Assembly: GCA_013177815.1 (NCBI GenBank)
Contig: JABLXM010000003.1
Location: 26,214 to 90,213 of the forward strand
From: Anaerolineae bacterium
Lineage (GTDB): Bacteria; Chloroflexota; Anaerolineae; Anaerolineales; Anaerolineaceae
DNA: 64,000 nucleotides
Reading direction: 5' to 3'
Shown: positions 43,543 through 50,756 of the stretch, one piece after another
How the letters are laid out: every line of letters starts with the position of its first letter
Position numbering within the stretch: position 1 is the first letter of the stretch
Notes under the pieces: model-generated
The model's database searches: none
Seen by the model: the letters and a program-made list of their open reading frames with translations, nothing else
Told to the model about the DNA's origin: nothing
Translations under genes and position numbers: made by a program

Positions 43543-45462
43543 TCACTCTGCAATCCTGGTATAAATGCGGGTGGCGATGTCTTCGAAGATGGGCAACAGG
43601 TCCAAACCGGATGCGGCGTAATAATATTGCCCACAATCCTCACGGTGAGGGGTCAGTTGGCACGGGTCGGTGGTGCGGTCCCCATCATCCCCCACCGCTG
43701 CCATATAGCGCAGCAAATCCTCGCCGACGGTGCCGGCGCCCAGACCGATGCCGCCGCCCACCCCAATCGAATAGATCGCCAGGTCGTTGCCGGGGGGTTC
43801 GTTCAGGTTGGTGGAGTGGGTCAGCGCGGCTTCGTCCGTCATATCCAGAGCGTAATCCAGCACGCTGTAAGAAAGGTTGGGCACCGAACCATCCCAGGTG
43901 GTGCCACTTGGGCAAGTGGTCGCCGTATCATCGATGCAGTAGCGGTCTGGGAAATCGTAATCGATACAGGCGGTGGTCCAAAAACTCTGCCCGAGCGGAC
44001 CGGTACAAAAGCCATTGGGATATTGCACCGGGATGTTGCCGCTGGTGGAAGGCGTATCGCTCAGGTTGACGATGCCATCGGAGAGGAACACGATCACCCA
44101 CACTGCACCCGGTCGCCCATTCTGCTTGAGGATGTTGGAGGCGGTGCGTATGCCGCAGCCGGTGCAGGTCGAAAGCAGCGAAGGCACGGCAAAGGCGGTT
44201 TGCGGTCCGGCGCCGTCCGGGTCGCGCGTATTCTTGGTGATCCAGGCGCTGCCCACCACATTATCGTTCTCGCTATAGCTGCCATCGCCATCCCAATCCA
44301 CCGCATCGAACTTGAAATCGTCATCACACGGGAAACCCCCATAACCCAGGTAGTTGAACTTGACGTTCTCGTCCCAGCGGTCGGAATCGAGCGTGCAGCA
44401 CATGGGGTGAAAGGGGTTGATGTAACAGGGCGGCAGATTGGGGTCGGCATCCGCCCCATCGCCGTCGCGGTCCTCCGGGTTGGCAGGGTTGAACATAGGG
44501 GTGTTGCCAATACGCGACGAGATCCAATAGGGCCATAAGTAGTTGTAAGGCGGATCATCGTGCAGCAGGATGGTATCCACGGCGTTGCTGGCAGCATCCA
44601 GGTCATCGCTCAACGCCACATTCGTGCCCAGCATGTTGGGGATCGAGTGGGTTACACCGATGCTGTCAAAGGTGACCAACCCCACCTGGTCGTAGCCCTC
44701 ATACAATGTAGCGATCAGCGCCTTGGCGGCTTCCTTGGCTTCGTACAGCGGATGGCAGGAATTATCCACGTTGCAACCCACCGGATGGCTGGCGTCTGCG
44801 GTGGTGCGGTCGGGGTCATAATAGCCGGCGATGTCCGGGTAACTCGGATCCAGGGTACCGATGGTATCGCTAGCCATCGATTCCGAAACATCGATCACGA
44901 TCACCAGGTCCACCGGCGCAGCCTCCGCAATCGAATTGGTGCGCAGCGTGATCGAATTGAAACCCAGCAGGTGAAGGAAGTACAGTGGCGCTTGCTGCTG
45001 CGCCGCCAGCCACACCAGTTTACGCGGCGCTTCCATATTTTCGGTATCCGGGCAGCGCTGGTAGAATTGCGGCGCGCTGGTTTGCAGGTCCGTATCGCGG
45101 ATGCCATCGCCGTTCAGGTCGCATACGAACACATCCAGGTCCACCGTGGTCATATCGACGTTGTGCAACGCCAGCACCTCTTCCGAAGCCTCGCTCATCA
45201 GCGCCACCCGTTCCACCATCGTCATGCCCTCGGTGCCGCGTTTGAAGTCGTTGGCAGCCGCCACCGCGGCGGAATCGACCGCGCGTTTCAGTTGTCCATA
45301 GGTGACGTAAACCGCGCCGGCATCCACTGCCAGTCCCACGAAGAAGAGCAGGACGAACAGCGAGACCGCGAAGATCACCACCACTTGCCCGCGCGGGGCA
45401 GGTTCATGGCTTGGGCGTCGCAGACGGTTGAGCAGCGGGGAGAGGCATGAGGGTATATGCAT
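43543..45462 (-). CDS. TadG-like VWA-domain protein
   Basis: A 639-residue protein with an N-terminal anchor GQVVVIFAVSLFVLLFFVGLAVDAGAVY (about 25-50) and the TadG-like Flp-pilus segment RAVDSAAVAAAND. A von Willebrand A domain begins near residue 185 with the MIDAS motif VIVIDVSESMASD (DxSxS). Three Ca-loop-like inserts are visible: DLNGDGIRDTD, DRDGDGADADP and DWDGDGSYSEND. ATG 45462 starts MHIPSCLSPL and overlaps the upstream TadE gene by 59 bp; the longer frame is out-of-frame TadE sequence. Probably a cell-surface adhesion or pilus accessory protein. Confidence 0.82.
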   Translation of the reverse strand: MHIPSCLSPLLNRLRRPSHEPAPRGQVVVIFAVSLFVLLFFVGLAVDAGAVYVTYGQLKRAVDSAAVAAANDFKRGTEGMTMVERVALMSEASEEVLALHNVDMTTVDLDVFVCDLNGDGIRDTDLQTSAPQFYQRCPDTENMEAPRKLVWLAAQQQAPLYFLHLLGFNSITLRTNSIAEAAPVDLVIVIDVSESMASDTIGTLDPSYPDIAGYYDPDRTTADASHPVGCNVDNSCHPLYEAKEAAKALIATLYEGYDQVGLVTFDSIGVTHSIPNMLGTNVALSDDLDAASNAVDTILLHDDPPYNYLWPYWISSRIGNTPMFNPANPEDRDGDGADADPNLPPCYINPFHPMCCTLDSDRWDENVKFNYLGYGGFPCDDDFKFDAVDWDGDGSYSENDNVVGSAWITKNTRDPDGAGPQTAFAVPSLLSTCTGCGIRTASNILKQNGRPGAVWVIVFLSDGIVNLSDTPSTSGNIPVQYPNGFCTGPLGQSFWTTACIDYDFPDRYCIDDTATTCPSGTTWDGSVPNLSYSVLDYALDMTDEAALTHSTNLNEPPGNDLAIYSIGVGGGIGLGAGTVGEDLLRYMAAVGDDGDRTTDPCQLTPHREDCGQYYYAASGLDLLPIFEDIATRIYTRIAE

Positions 45463-46159
45463 GGATTTGGATGGGGTTGGGTAAGAAGTCAGACATGATG
45501 GGAATTCCCAGTACCTGGGAGTAACAATAATAGAACTCCACCGCCACGAAACCTTTGTTGTTGGTGGAATTGAGGGACATATCGAGGTCGATGCGATCCT
45601 TGGTGTAATAAGGCTGTGTTCGCACAGGTTCACCCGCGCAATTGCGTTTGAAATTGCTGTTGTGCGCCAGGTCGGCGTCATGGTCGGAGTACGCCCAGTA
45701 GCCATCCGGCTGGGGCCAGACCGGATCCTGTACTGAGTGATCCATCACGGTATAAACGGATATTACGATATCGTCGGTCTCGGGATCGAAGACCATGTAA
45801 GGATTCAATCCGTTGCACCAATCGGTATCGGTGCAATTGGGCGACCCTGTGGGCGGCGAAAAGATGCAAGAGGTGTGGAAGTAAAAATGAAAGGGATCCG
45901 GCTGCGAACAGGAGACCGTATCCAACCCTGCCAGCGTGTACGGGTCGCGCACCGAGGCGAAGCGCGCCGCCTCGCGCGTCAGGTCCAGTACATCCAGGTA
46001 TCGTCCAATGAAGATGACCACTTCCACCATGCCCAACAGCATGATCAACAGGATCGGCAACACCAACGCCAGTTCAATGAAGGATTGCGCCTTCTGCAAC
46101 CGGTTCTTCCCCGCAACGGGCTGGGTTGGAGACGTGTTGATGAATGATTTGCCATCCAT
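45404..46159 (-). CDS. TadE-family protein
   Basis: A 251-residue pseudopilin-like protein. AQSFIELALVLPILLIMLLGMVEVVIFIGRYLDVLDLTREAARFASVRD is the TadE segment (residues about 24-70; location only), followed by an exported domain. TadE proteins are minor pilins processed by a prepilin peptidase in Tad/Flp systems. ATG 46159 with AGGA nine bases upstream is preferred; TTG 46207 is an in-frame alternative. First gene of a three-gene operon. No TadA/B/C/Z or Flp gene is in the window, so the secretion machinery would be elsewhere. Confidence 0.8.
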   Translation of the reverse strand: MDGKSFINTSPTQPVAGKNRLQKAQSFIELALVLPILLIMLLGMVEVVIFIGRYLDVLDLTREAARFASVRDPYTLAGLDTVSCSQPDPFHFYFHTSCIFSPPTGSPNCTDTDWCNGLNPYMVFDPETDDIVISVYTVMDHSVQDPVWPQPDGYWAYSDHDADLAHNSNFKRNCAGEPVRTQPYYTKDRIDLDMSLNSTNNKGFVAVEFYYCYSQVLGIPIMSDFLPNPIQIHAYTLMPLPAAQPSATPKP

Positions 46160-46311
46160 AGAGTCAAATCCTGATTTTACAATACCGTAGCGGAGGGTTA
46201 AAGTCAATAACCTGGCTTCAAACCTGACAAAACTGTAGTCTCGGTGAGACTTAATTTCAACAAATTCAGGACAATTGGTCCAGACAACCTGTATTTTTAA
46301 TCTTTAAGCGG

Positions 46312-46340
46312 CAAAATCGGCAATGGCATTGCCGATTTTG
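46312..46340. terminator. Perfect 13-bp stem-loop upstream of the phage-like cassette
   Basis: CAAAATCGGCAAT - GGC - ATTGCCGATTTTG, immediately before the -35 of the cassette promoter. No long T-run follows on either strand, so it may insulate the cassette from divergent transcription or be an operator rather than a simple terminator. Confidence 0.5.
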
Positions 46341-46345
46341 GGGGC

Positions 46346-46376
46346 TTGACACATGCACTTCCATATTTATTATAAT
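46346..46376 (+). promoter_or_regulatory. Near-consensus sigma-70 type promoter of the phage-like cassette
   Basis: TTGACA (46346-46351) and TATAAT (46371-46376) both match consensus exactly, with a rather long 19-bp spacer. The region is AT-rich against a GC-rich background. It lies 52 bp before the ATG of the first cassette gene and would transcribe the whole cassette rightward. Confidence 0.65.
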
Positions 46377-46428
46377 AATTAGAACATAATTTCGAAATCG
46401 TTATTACCAGGTGAAAGCACGGCAAGAA

Positions 46429-46725
46429 ATGCACTCAACCCCCAAACGGTCCCGCAAGACCACCCGCGACAGCCAACGCCTGGATGTGGAGATCGCCATG
46501 ATCCGGAATCTGATCGAGCGGCTGGCGCTGGAAGCCGGTCAATCCGATAACCTGCCCGACCTGGTGCGTGTCCTCAACGCCATCAGCCAGGCGAGCACCC
46601 GCCTGGCGGCGCTGCTCAAAGACAACCGCCAACTGGCGGAAGATCAGGACCTGTCTGGCGCATTGCAGTCCGCCATCAGCGAGGTGGCAGAGGAATTACG
46701 CCAGACAACGTTGCTGGAGCCTTAG
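46429..46725 (+). CDS. Small helical protein, possible small terminase subunit
   Basis: A 98-residue, Lys/Arg-rich N-terminus (HSTPKRSRKTTRDSQRLDVEI) followed by predicted helices (AMIRNLIERLALEAG, LVRVLNAISQASTRLAALLKDNRQLAED). It is the first gene behind the cassette promoter and precedes the large terminase by two genes, the usual place for a small terminase (TerS)-like protein; no motif proves this. ATG 46429 is assumed; GTG 46411 is in frame. Ribosome-binding sites for both are weak. Confidence 0.5.
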   Translation: MHSTPKRSRKTTRDSQRLDVEIAMIRNLIERLALEAGQSDNLPDLVRVLNAISQASTRLAALLKDNRQLAEDQDLSGALQSAISEVAEELRQTTLLEP

Positions 46726-46907
46726 ACCGGATGGGGACGGGGTTTTTGCTGGCTGGCAGTGCCTGCCCCGCCTGCCGCCAACCGCTGGCAGGCTCAGTGG
46801 GATAAACCATCACTGCCCGAGCGCCGCGCCCTTGTGGCTTTCAAGACGCCGGACTCCCTGAGCCGCGCCAGACTGCCAGCCAGCACATCACAAGGAGAAC
46901 GAAAGGA

Positions 46908-47171
46908 ATGCCAACCCAATCCGAGATCAATCTGATCGCCGAACAACTGCGCCAGGCGGAGGTCAACAGCCTGCGGGCGGAGCTGCGCCACCTGCGTGAG
47001 ATGACCGATGCCCGCCTCAAGCTGTTGGAGCACGCCAGCCTGGATCATGAAACCCGCCTGCGCGCCGCCACCGACGGCGTGACCAGCTTCAAGACCTGGT
47101 CCGGGCTGGCGAACGGCGGCTCGTCCATCCTGGCGCTGCTGGCGCTGGTCAAGTCCTTCTTCCTGCCATGA
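46908..47171 (+). CDS. XhlA-like small protein with C-terminal membrane segment
   Basis: An 87-residue protein: a coiled-coil-prone N-terminal two-thirds (INLIAEQLRQAEVNSLRAELRHLREMTDARLKLLEH) and a hydrophobic C-terminus GGSSILALLALVKSFFLP. This topology resembles hemolysin XhlA/holin-associated proteins of prophages. AAGGAGAACGAAAGGA precedes the ATG. It ends 6 bp before the terminase gene. A membrane role in lysis or anchoring is plausible but not shown. Confidence 0.55.
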   Translation: MPTQSEINLIAEQLRQAEVNSLRAELRHLREMTDARLKLLEHASLDHETRLRAATDGVTSFKTWSGLANGGSSILALLALVKSFFLP

Positions 47172-47177
47172 AAACGC

Positions 47178-48683
47178 ATGCCCCTGACGCAACAGCAACT
47201 CTTAAAAACCGCACTGCGCGATGTGGCGCTCTTCTCGTCGCGTCTGACCGGCATCCGGCTGCGCAGCTACCAGCAAGTGGTGGCGCAGGCGGTGCTGGCG
47301 TCGGTGTTCGGCGAGCGCGGGCGCTCCTTCGTGATCATGTTCCCGCGCCAATCCGGCAAGAACGAACTGCAAGCGGGCATCGAAGCCTACCTGCTGCTGG
47401 TGCTCTCGCAGCAACCCGCCGAGATCGTCAAGGTCTCGCCCACCTGGAAGCCCCAATCGCAGAACGCCATGCGCCGGCTGGAGCGGGTGCTGCAAGCCAA
47501 CCATTTGACACGCCAGTTGTGGCGCAAGGAGAACGGTTACATCTACCGCATCGGGCAGGCACGCGCCACCTTCCTTTCCGGCGCGCCGGAATCCAACATC
47601 GTCGGCGCCACCGCCTCCACCCTGCTGGAAGTGGACGAAGCCCAAGATGTACTGGTGAGCAAGTTCGACCGCGAGATTGCGCCGATGGCTGCCAGCACCA
47701 ATGCCACGCGCGTCTTTTGGGGCACCGCCTGGACGGCAGCCACCCTGCTGGGGCGCGAGCTGCGGCTGGCGCGCCTGGCGCAGCAGAGCGATGGCATCCG
47801 GCGGGTCTTCACGCTCTCCGCCGAACAGGTGGCGGCGGAAGTGCCCGCCTATGGCGACTACGTGCGCGCCCAGGTGGCAATGCACGGCAGGGATAACCCC
47901 ATGGTGCGCTCGCAGTACTTCTCGGAAGAGGTGGATGGCGCCGGCGGCATGTTCAACCCCGGGCGGGTGGCGCTGTTGCTGGGCGACCACCCCCGCCTGG
48001 AGCAGCCGCGCGCCGGGCACATCTACGCCGGGCTGCTGGACGTGGCTGGCGAGGACGAAAACCAGGGCAGCGTGCACACCATGCTGACGAACCCGCGGCG
48101 CGATTCCACTGCCCTGACGGTGGTGGAGGTCGACACCGCCACCCTGGCGGACGACCTGATCCGCCGCCCCACCTACCGCGTGGTGCACCGCCGCACCTGG
48201 CAGGGCGTGCGCCATGCCAGCCTGTACAGCCAACTGCGCGCCCTGGCGGATCACTGGCGCATGGCGCACCTGGTGGTGGATGCCACCGGCGTGGGGGCGG
48301 GGCTATCCGCCTTTCTCTCGCAGGCGCTGCCCGGGCGGGTCATCCCGTTCAACTTCTCCCTGCGCAGCAAATCGCAATTGGGCTGGCAGATGCTGGATCT
48401 GGTGGAACAGGGGCGCTTCAAGGAATATCACCCCCCGGATGACCTGTTCCTGCGGCAGTTGCGAGCGGTCGAATACGAGATCCTGCCCGGCGTCGGTCAG
48501 GTGATGCGCTGGGCGGTGCCCGAAGGTGCCCGCGACCCGGTCGATGGGGCGTTGCTGCACGATGACCTGGTGCTTTCGGCAGCGTTGGTGGGCGTGCTGG
48601 ATTCACTGGAGTGGCACACCAGCCGTCCGGCGACTGTGCTGCCCGGCGACGACCCGCTGCGCGAGCTTGACCGCGGTTTCTAG
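47178..48683 (+). CDS. Phage-type terminase large subunit
   Basis: A 501-residue DNA-packaging motor. The ATPase domain has the Walker A variant FPRQSGKN at 55-62 and Walker B with catalytic acid LLEVDEA at 148-154. The C-terminal RNase H-like nuclease shows acidic residues in GLLDVAGEDE, LVVDATGVGAG and HDDLVLSAAL. Complete length, with both halves intact. Codon use and GC resemble the host genes. Spacing to the next gene is 28 bp. Confidence 0.9.
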   Translation: MPLTQQQLLKTALRDVALFSSRLTGIRLRSYQQVVAQAVLASVFGERGRSFVIMFPRQSGKNELQAGIEAYLLLVLSQQPAEIVKVSPTWKPQSQNAMRRLERVLQANHLTRQLWRKENGYIYRIGQARATFLSGAPESNIVGATASTLLEVDEAQDVLVSKFDREIAPMAASTNATRVFWGTAWTAATLLGRELRLARLAQQSDGIRRVFTLSAEQVAAEVPAYGDYVRAQVAMHGRDNPMVRSQYFSEEVDGAGGMFNPGRVALLLGDHPRLEQPRAGHIYAGLLDVAGEDENQGSVHTMLTNPRRDSTALTVVEVDTATLADDLIRRPTYRVVHRRTWQGVRHASLYSQLRALADHWRMAHLVVDATGVGAGLSAFLSQALPGRVIPFNFSLRSKSQLGWQMLDLVEQGRFKEYHPPDDLFLRQLRAVEYEILPGVGQVMRWAVPEGARDPVDGALLHDDLVLSAALVGVLDSLEWHTSRPATVLPGDDPLRELDRGF

Positions 48684-48711
48684 CACCCACGAGCACAAGA
48701 AAGGAGACCTT

Positions 48712-49398
48712 ATGATCACCCCCACACAGGGAAGCATCACCCAACATTTTGGCGAGAACCCGCAAGTCTACGCCCGCTGGGACTACCCCGGTCACAACGG
48801 GTTGGACCTTGCCGGGCAGCTTGGTCAGCCAGTGCTGGCGGTCGCCGCCGGGCGGGTCGCCAACGGTTACGAACCGGCAGGGTACGGCACCTATATCGAA
48901 GTCGATCACGGCGGCTTCTCCACCCTCTATGCCCACCTGGCATTCCGCCTGGTGAACGACGGGCAGCCAGCGGCGGCAGGCGAGGTGTTGGGCGGCTTGG
49001 GTTCCACCGGTTTTTCCAGCGGTCCACACCTGCACTTCGAAGTGCGCATCCCAGGACAGGGCGCGCCCGGCTATCGCCGGCACCAGGTGGACCCGCTGCC
49101 CTACCTGCAGGGCGAAAAGTCCCTGCCGGCGCTTGGCAGCCCAGAGGGGGAAGCGCCAGAGGTGGTGACCGGGCGGGTGCTGTGTCGCTCCTTGCTGGTG
49201 CGCTCGCGCCCCAGCACCCAGGGCGCCGTCGTCAGCCGGCTGGCTCATGGCGACGAGATTGCCCTGCACGCACTGACCGCCGTGTGGGCGCAGATCGGGC
49301 GCGGGCGCTATGTGGCGCTGCGCTATGACGGCGAAGAGCTGGTCGCGCTGGACGCGGACGGGCTGCAACGGCTATCCGCCGCCGGGAGGGGCGCATGA
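48712..49398 (+). CDS. M23-family peptidase with SH3-like domain (endolysin-like)
   Basis: A 228-residue protein. Residues about 1-130 form a LytM/M23 metallopeptidase: zinc ligands in GHNGLDLA (HxxxD) and the second His pair in PHLHFEVR, plus YAHL. Residues about 150-225 look like an SH3b domain (RSLLVRSRPSTQGAVVSRLAHGDEI). No signal peptide is seen, which fits a phage lysin released by a holin. AAGGAGA precedes ATG 48712. It lies between terminase and portal, an unusual position, and overlaps portal by ATGA. Confidence 0.85.
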   Translation: MITPTQGSITQHFGENPQVYARWDYPGHNGLDLAGQLGQPVLAVAAGRVANGYEPAGYGTYIEVDHGGFSTLYAHLAFRLVNDGQPAAAGEVLGGLGSTGFSSGPHLHFEVRIPGQGAPGYRRHQVDPLPYLQGEKSLPALGSPEGEAPEVVTGRVLCRSLLVRSRPSTQGAVVSRLAHGDEIALHALTAVWAQIGRGRYVALRYDGEELVALDADGLQRLSAAGRGA

Positions 49399-50756
49399 CG
49401 CTCTGGAGCCGCATCTTCAAACCCGAACGTGCCGCGCCAGCCCAACGCGCCCGCTTCTCGCAACCGGAGGAGACCGAAGCCACCCTGGCGCTGGGCGCTT
49501 CGCTCTTCGGCGGCTCGCCGCGCGACCGTCTGAGCTACAGCCGCCAGGAGATGCTGGCGGAATGCCTGCTGGCGTGGCGCATCAACCCGCTGGCGCGCCG
49601 CCTGGTGACGCTGACCTCGCAATATGTCATCGGCGACGGACTCAAGATCACCTGCAAACACCCCGCCACCAACAACTTCATCCACCAGGTCTGGCAGCAC
49701 CCGCTCAACCGCCTGGCAACCCGCACGGTGGACTGGTGCGACGAACTGACCCGCAGCGGCAACCTGTTCATCCTGGTCAGCACCGACGGCGGCGGCATGT
49801 CCTACCTGCGGGCGGTGCCGGCGGCGGAGATCGATTCCATCACCAGCCGCCCCAACGACATCGAGCAGCCGCTGCTGTTCCAGCCCAGGGCGGGTGCGGG
49901 CGAGCCGCTGATGTTGAAACCGCCCCCCTACCGTGCTTACGACCCAGCTAACGACCCGCAGCCTTTTGCGCCGGTCATGCTGCATTACACCATCAACCGA
50001 CCGGTAGGCGCGCAGTGGGGCGAATCGGACCTGGCGCCGGTGCTACGCTGGCTGAGCCGTTACGCCAACTGGCTGGAAGACCGCGCCCGCCTGAACCGCT
50101 TCCGCAATACCTTCGTGTATGTCGTCAGCGGGCGCTTCACCAGCGAACGCGAGCGCCAGGAGCGCCAGCGCGCGTTGCACCAGGCGCCGCCCACCCCCGG
50201 CGCCATCCTGGTGAAGGACGATTCGGAACACTGGGAGGTGCTGGCGCCCAAGCTGGAAAGCGACGAAGCCGCCGCCGATGGGCTGGCGCTCAAAAAGATG
50301 ATCGCTGCCGGCTGCGGTGTGCCGCTGCACTTCCTGGCGGAGCCGGAAAGCGCCACCCGCACCACCGCCGAGGCGGCGGGCGGTCCCGCCTACCGCGCCT
50401 TCGAGCAGCGCCAGCAGTACTTCACCTGGTTGGTGGCGGATATTTTGAACGTCTGCATCCGCCGGCGCCGGCTGGTGTTGGGGGCAGTCCGGGGCAGCCC
50501 TTCGCCCGAAGCCGATGTGCACGTGCACGGCGCCGATATCTCGGCGCGCGACAATGCCTCATTGGCAGGCGCGGCGGCGGACATGGCGCCGGTGCTGTGC
50601 ATGCTGCGCGACCGCTGCCTGATCGACGATGAGGAGTTCCTGCGGCTGCTTTACCGCTTCAGCGGCGAGGCGCTCGACCCCGCCGAGATGCTGGCGCGCG
50701 CCGCCGCCCCGCCGACGCCAGCCACCCCGGCTGTCAGCCCGGAGGCATCCCGATGA
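49395..50756 (+). CDS. Phage portal protein
   Basis: A 453-residue protein matching the portal family: LLAWRINPLARRLVTLTSQYVIGDGLKI near the N-terminus, then the wing/stem with DRARLNRFRNTFVYVVSGRFT and the helical ALKKMIAAGCGVPLHFLAEPESATRTTAEA. Portals form the dodecameric ring at one capsid vertex through which terminase threads DNA. The order terminase-portal-protease-capsid is the typical head gene order. 4-bp overlaps on both sides show translational coupling. Confidence 0.85.
   Translation: MTLWSRIFKPERAAPAQRARFSQPEETEATLALGASLFGGSPRDRLSYSRQEMLAECLLAWRINPLARRLVTLTSQYVIGDGLKITCKHPATNNFIHQVWQHPLNRLATRTVDWCDELTRSGNLFILVSTDGGGMSYLRAVPAAEIDSITSRPNDIEQPLLFQPRAGAGEPLMLKPPPYRAYDPANDPQPFAPVMLHYTINRPVGAQWGESDLAPVLRWLSRYANWLEDRARLNRFRNTFVYVVSGRFTSERERQERQRALHQAPPTPGAILVKDDSEHWEVLAPKLESDEAAADGLALKKMIAAGCGVPLHFLAEPESATRTTAEAAGGPAYRAFEQRQQYFTWLVADILNVCIRRRRLVLGAVRGSPSPEADVHVHGADISARDNASLAGAAADMAPVLCMLRDRCLIDDEEFLRLLYRFSGEALDPAEMLARAAAPPTPATPAVSPEASR

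Noticed and set aside
46732-46806. 24-codon frame with CPAC motif between the first two cassette genes
   Set aside because: No ribosome-binding site, very short, no second zinc-ligand pair.
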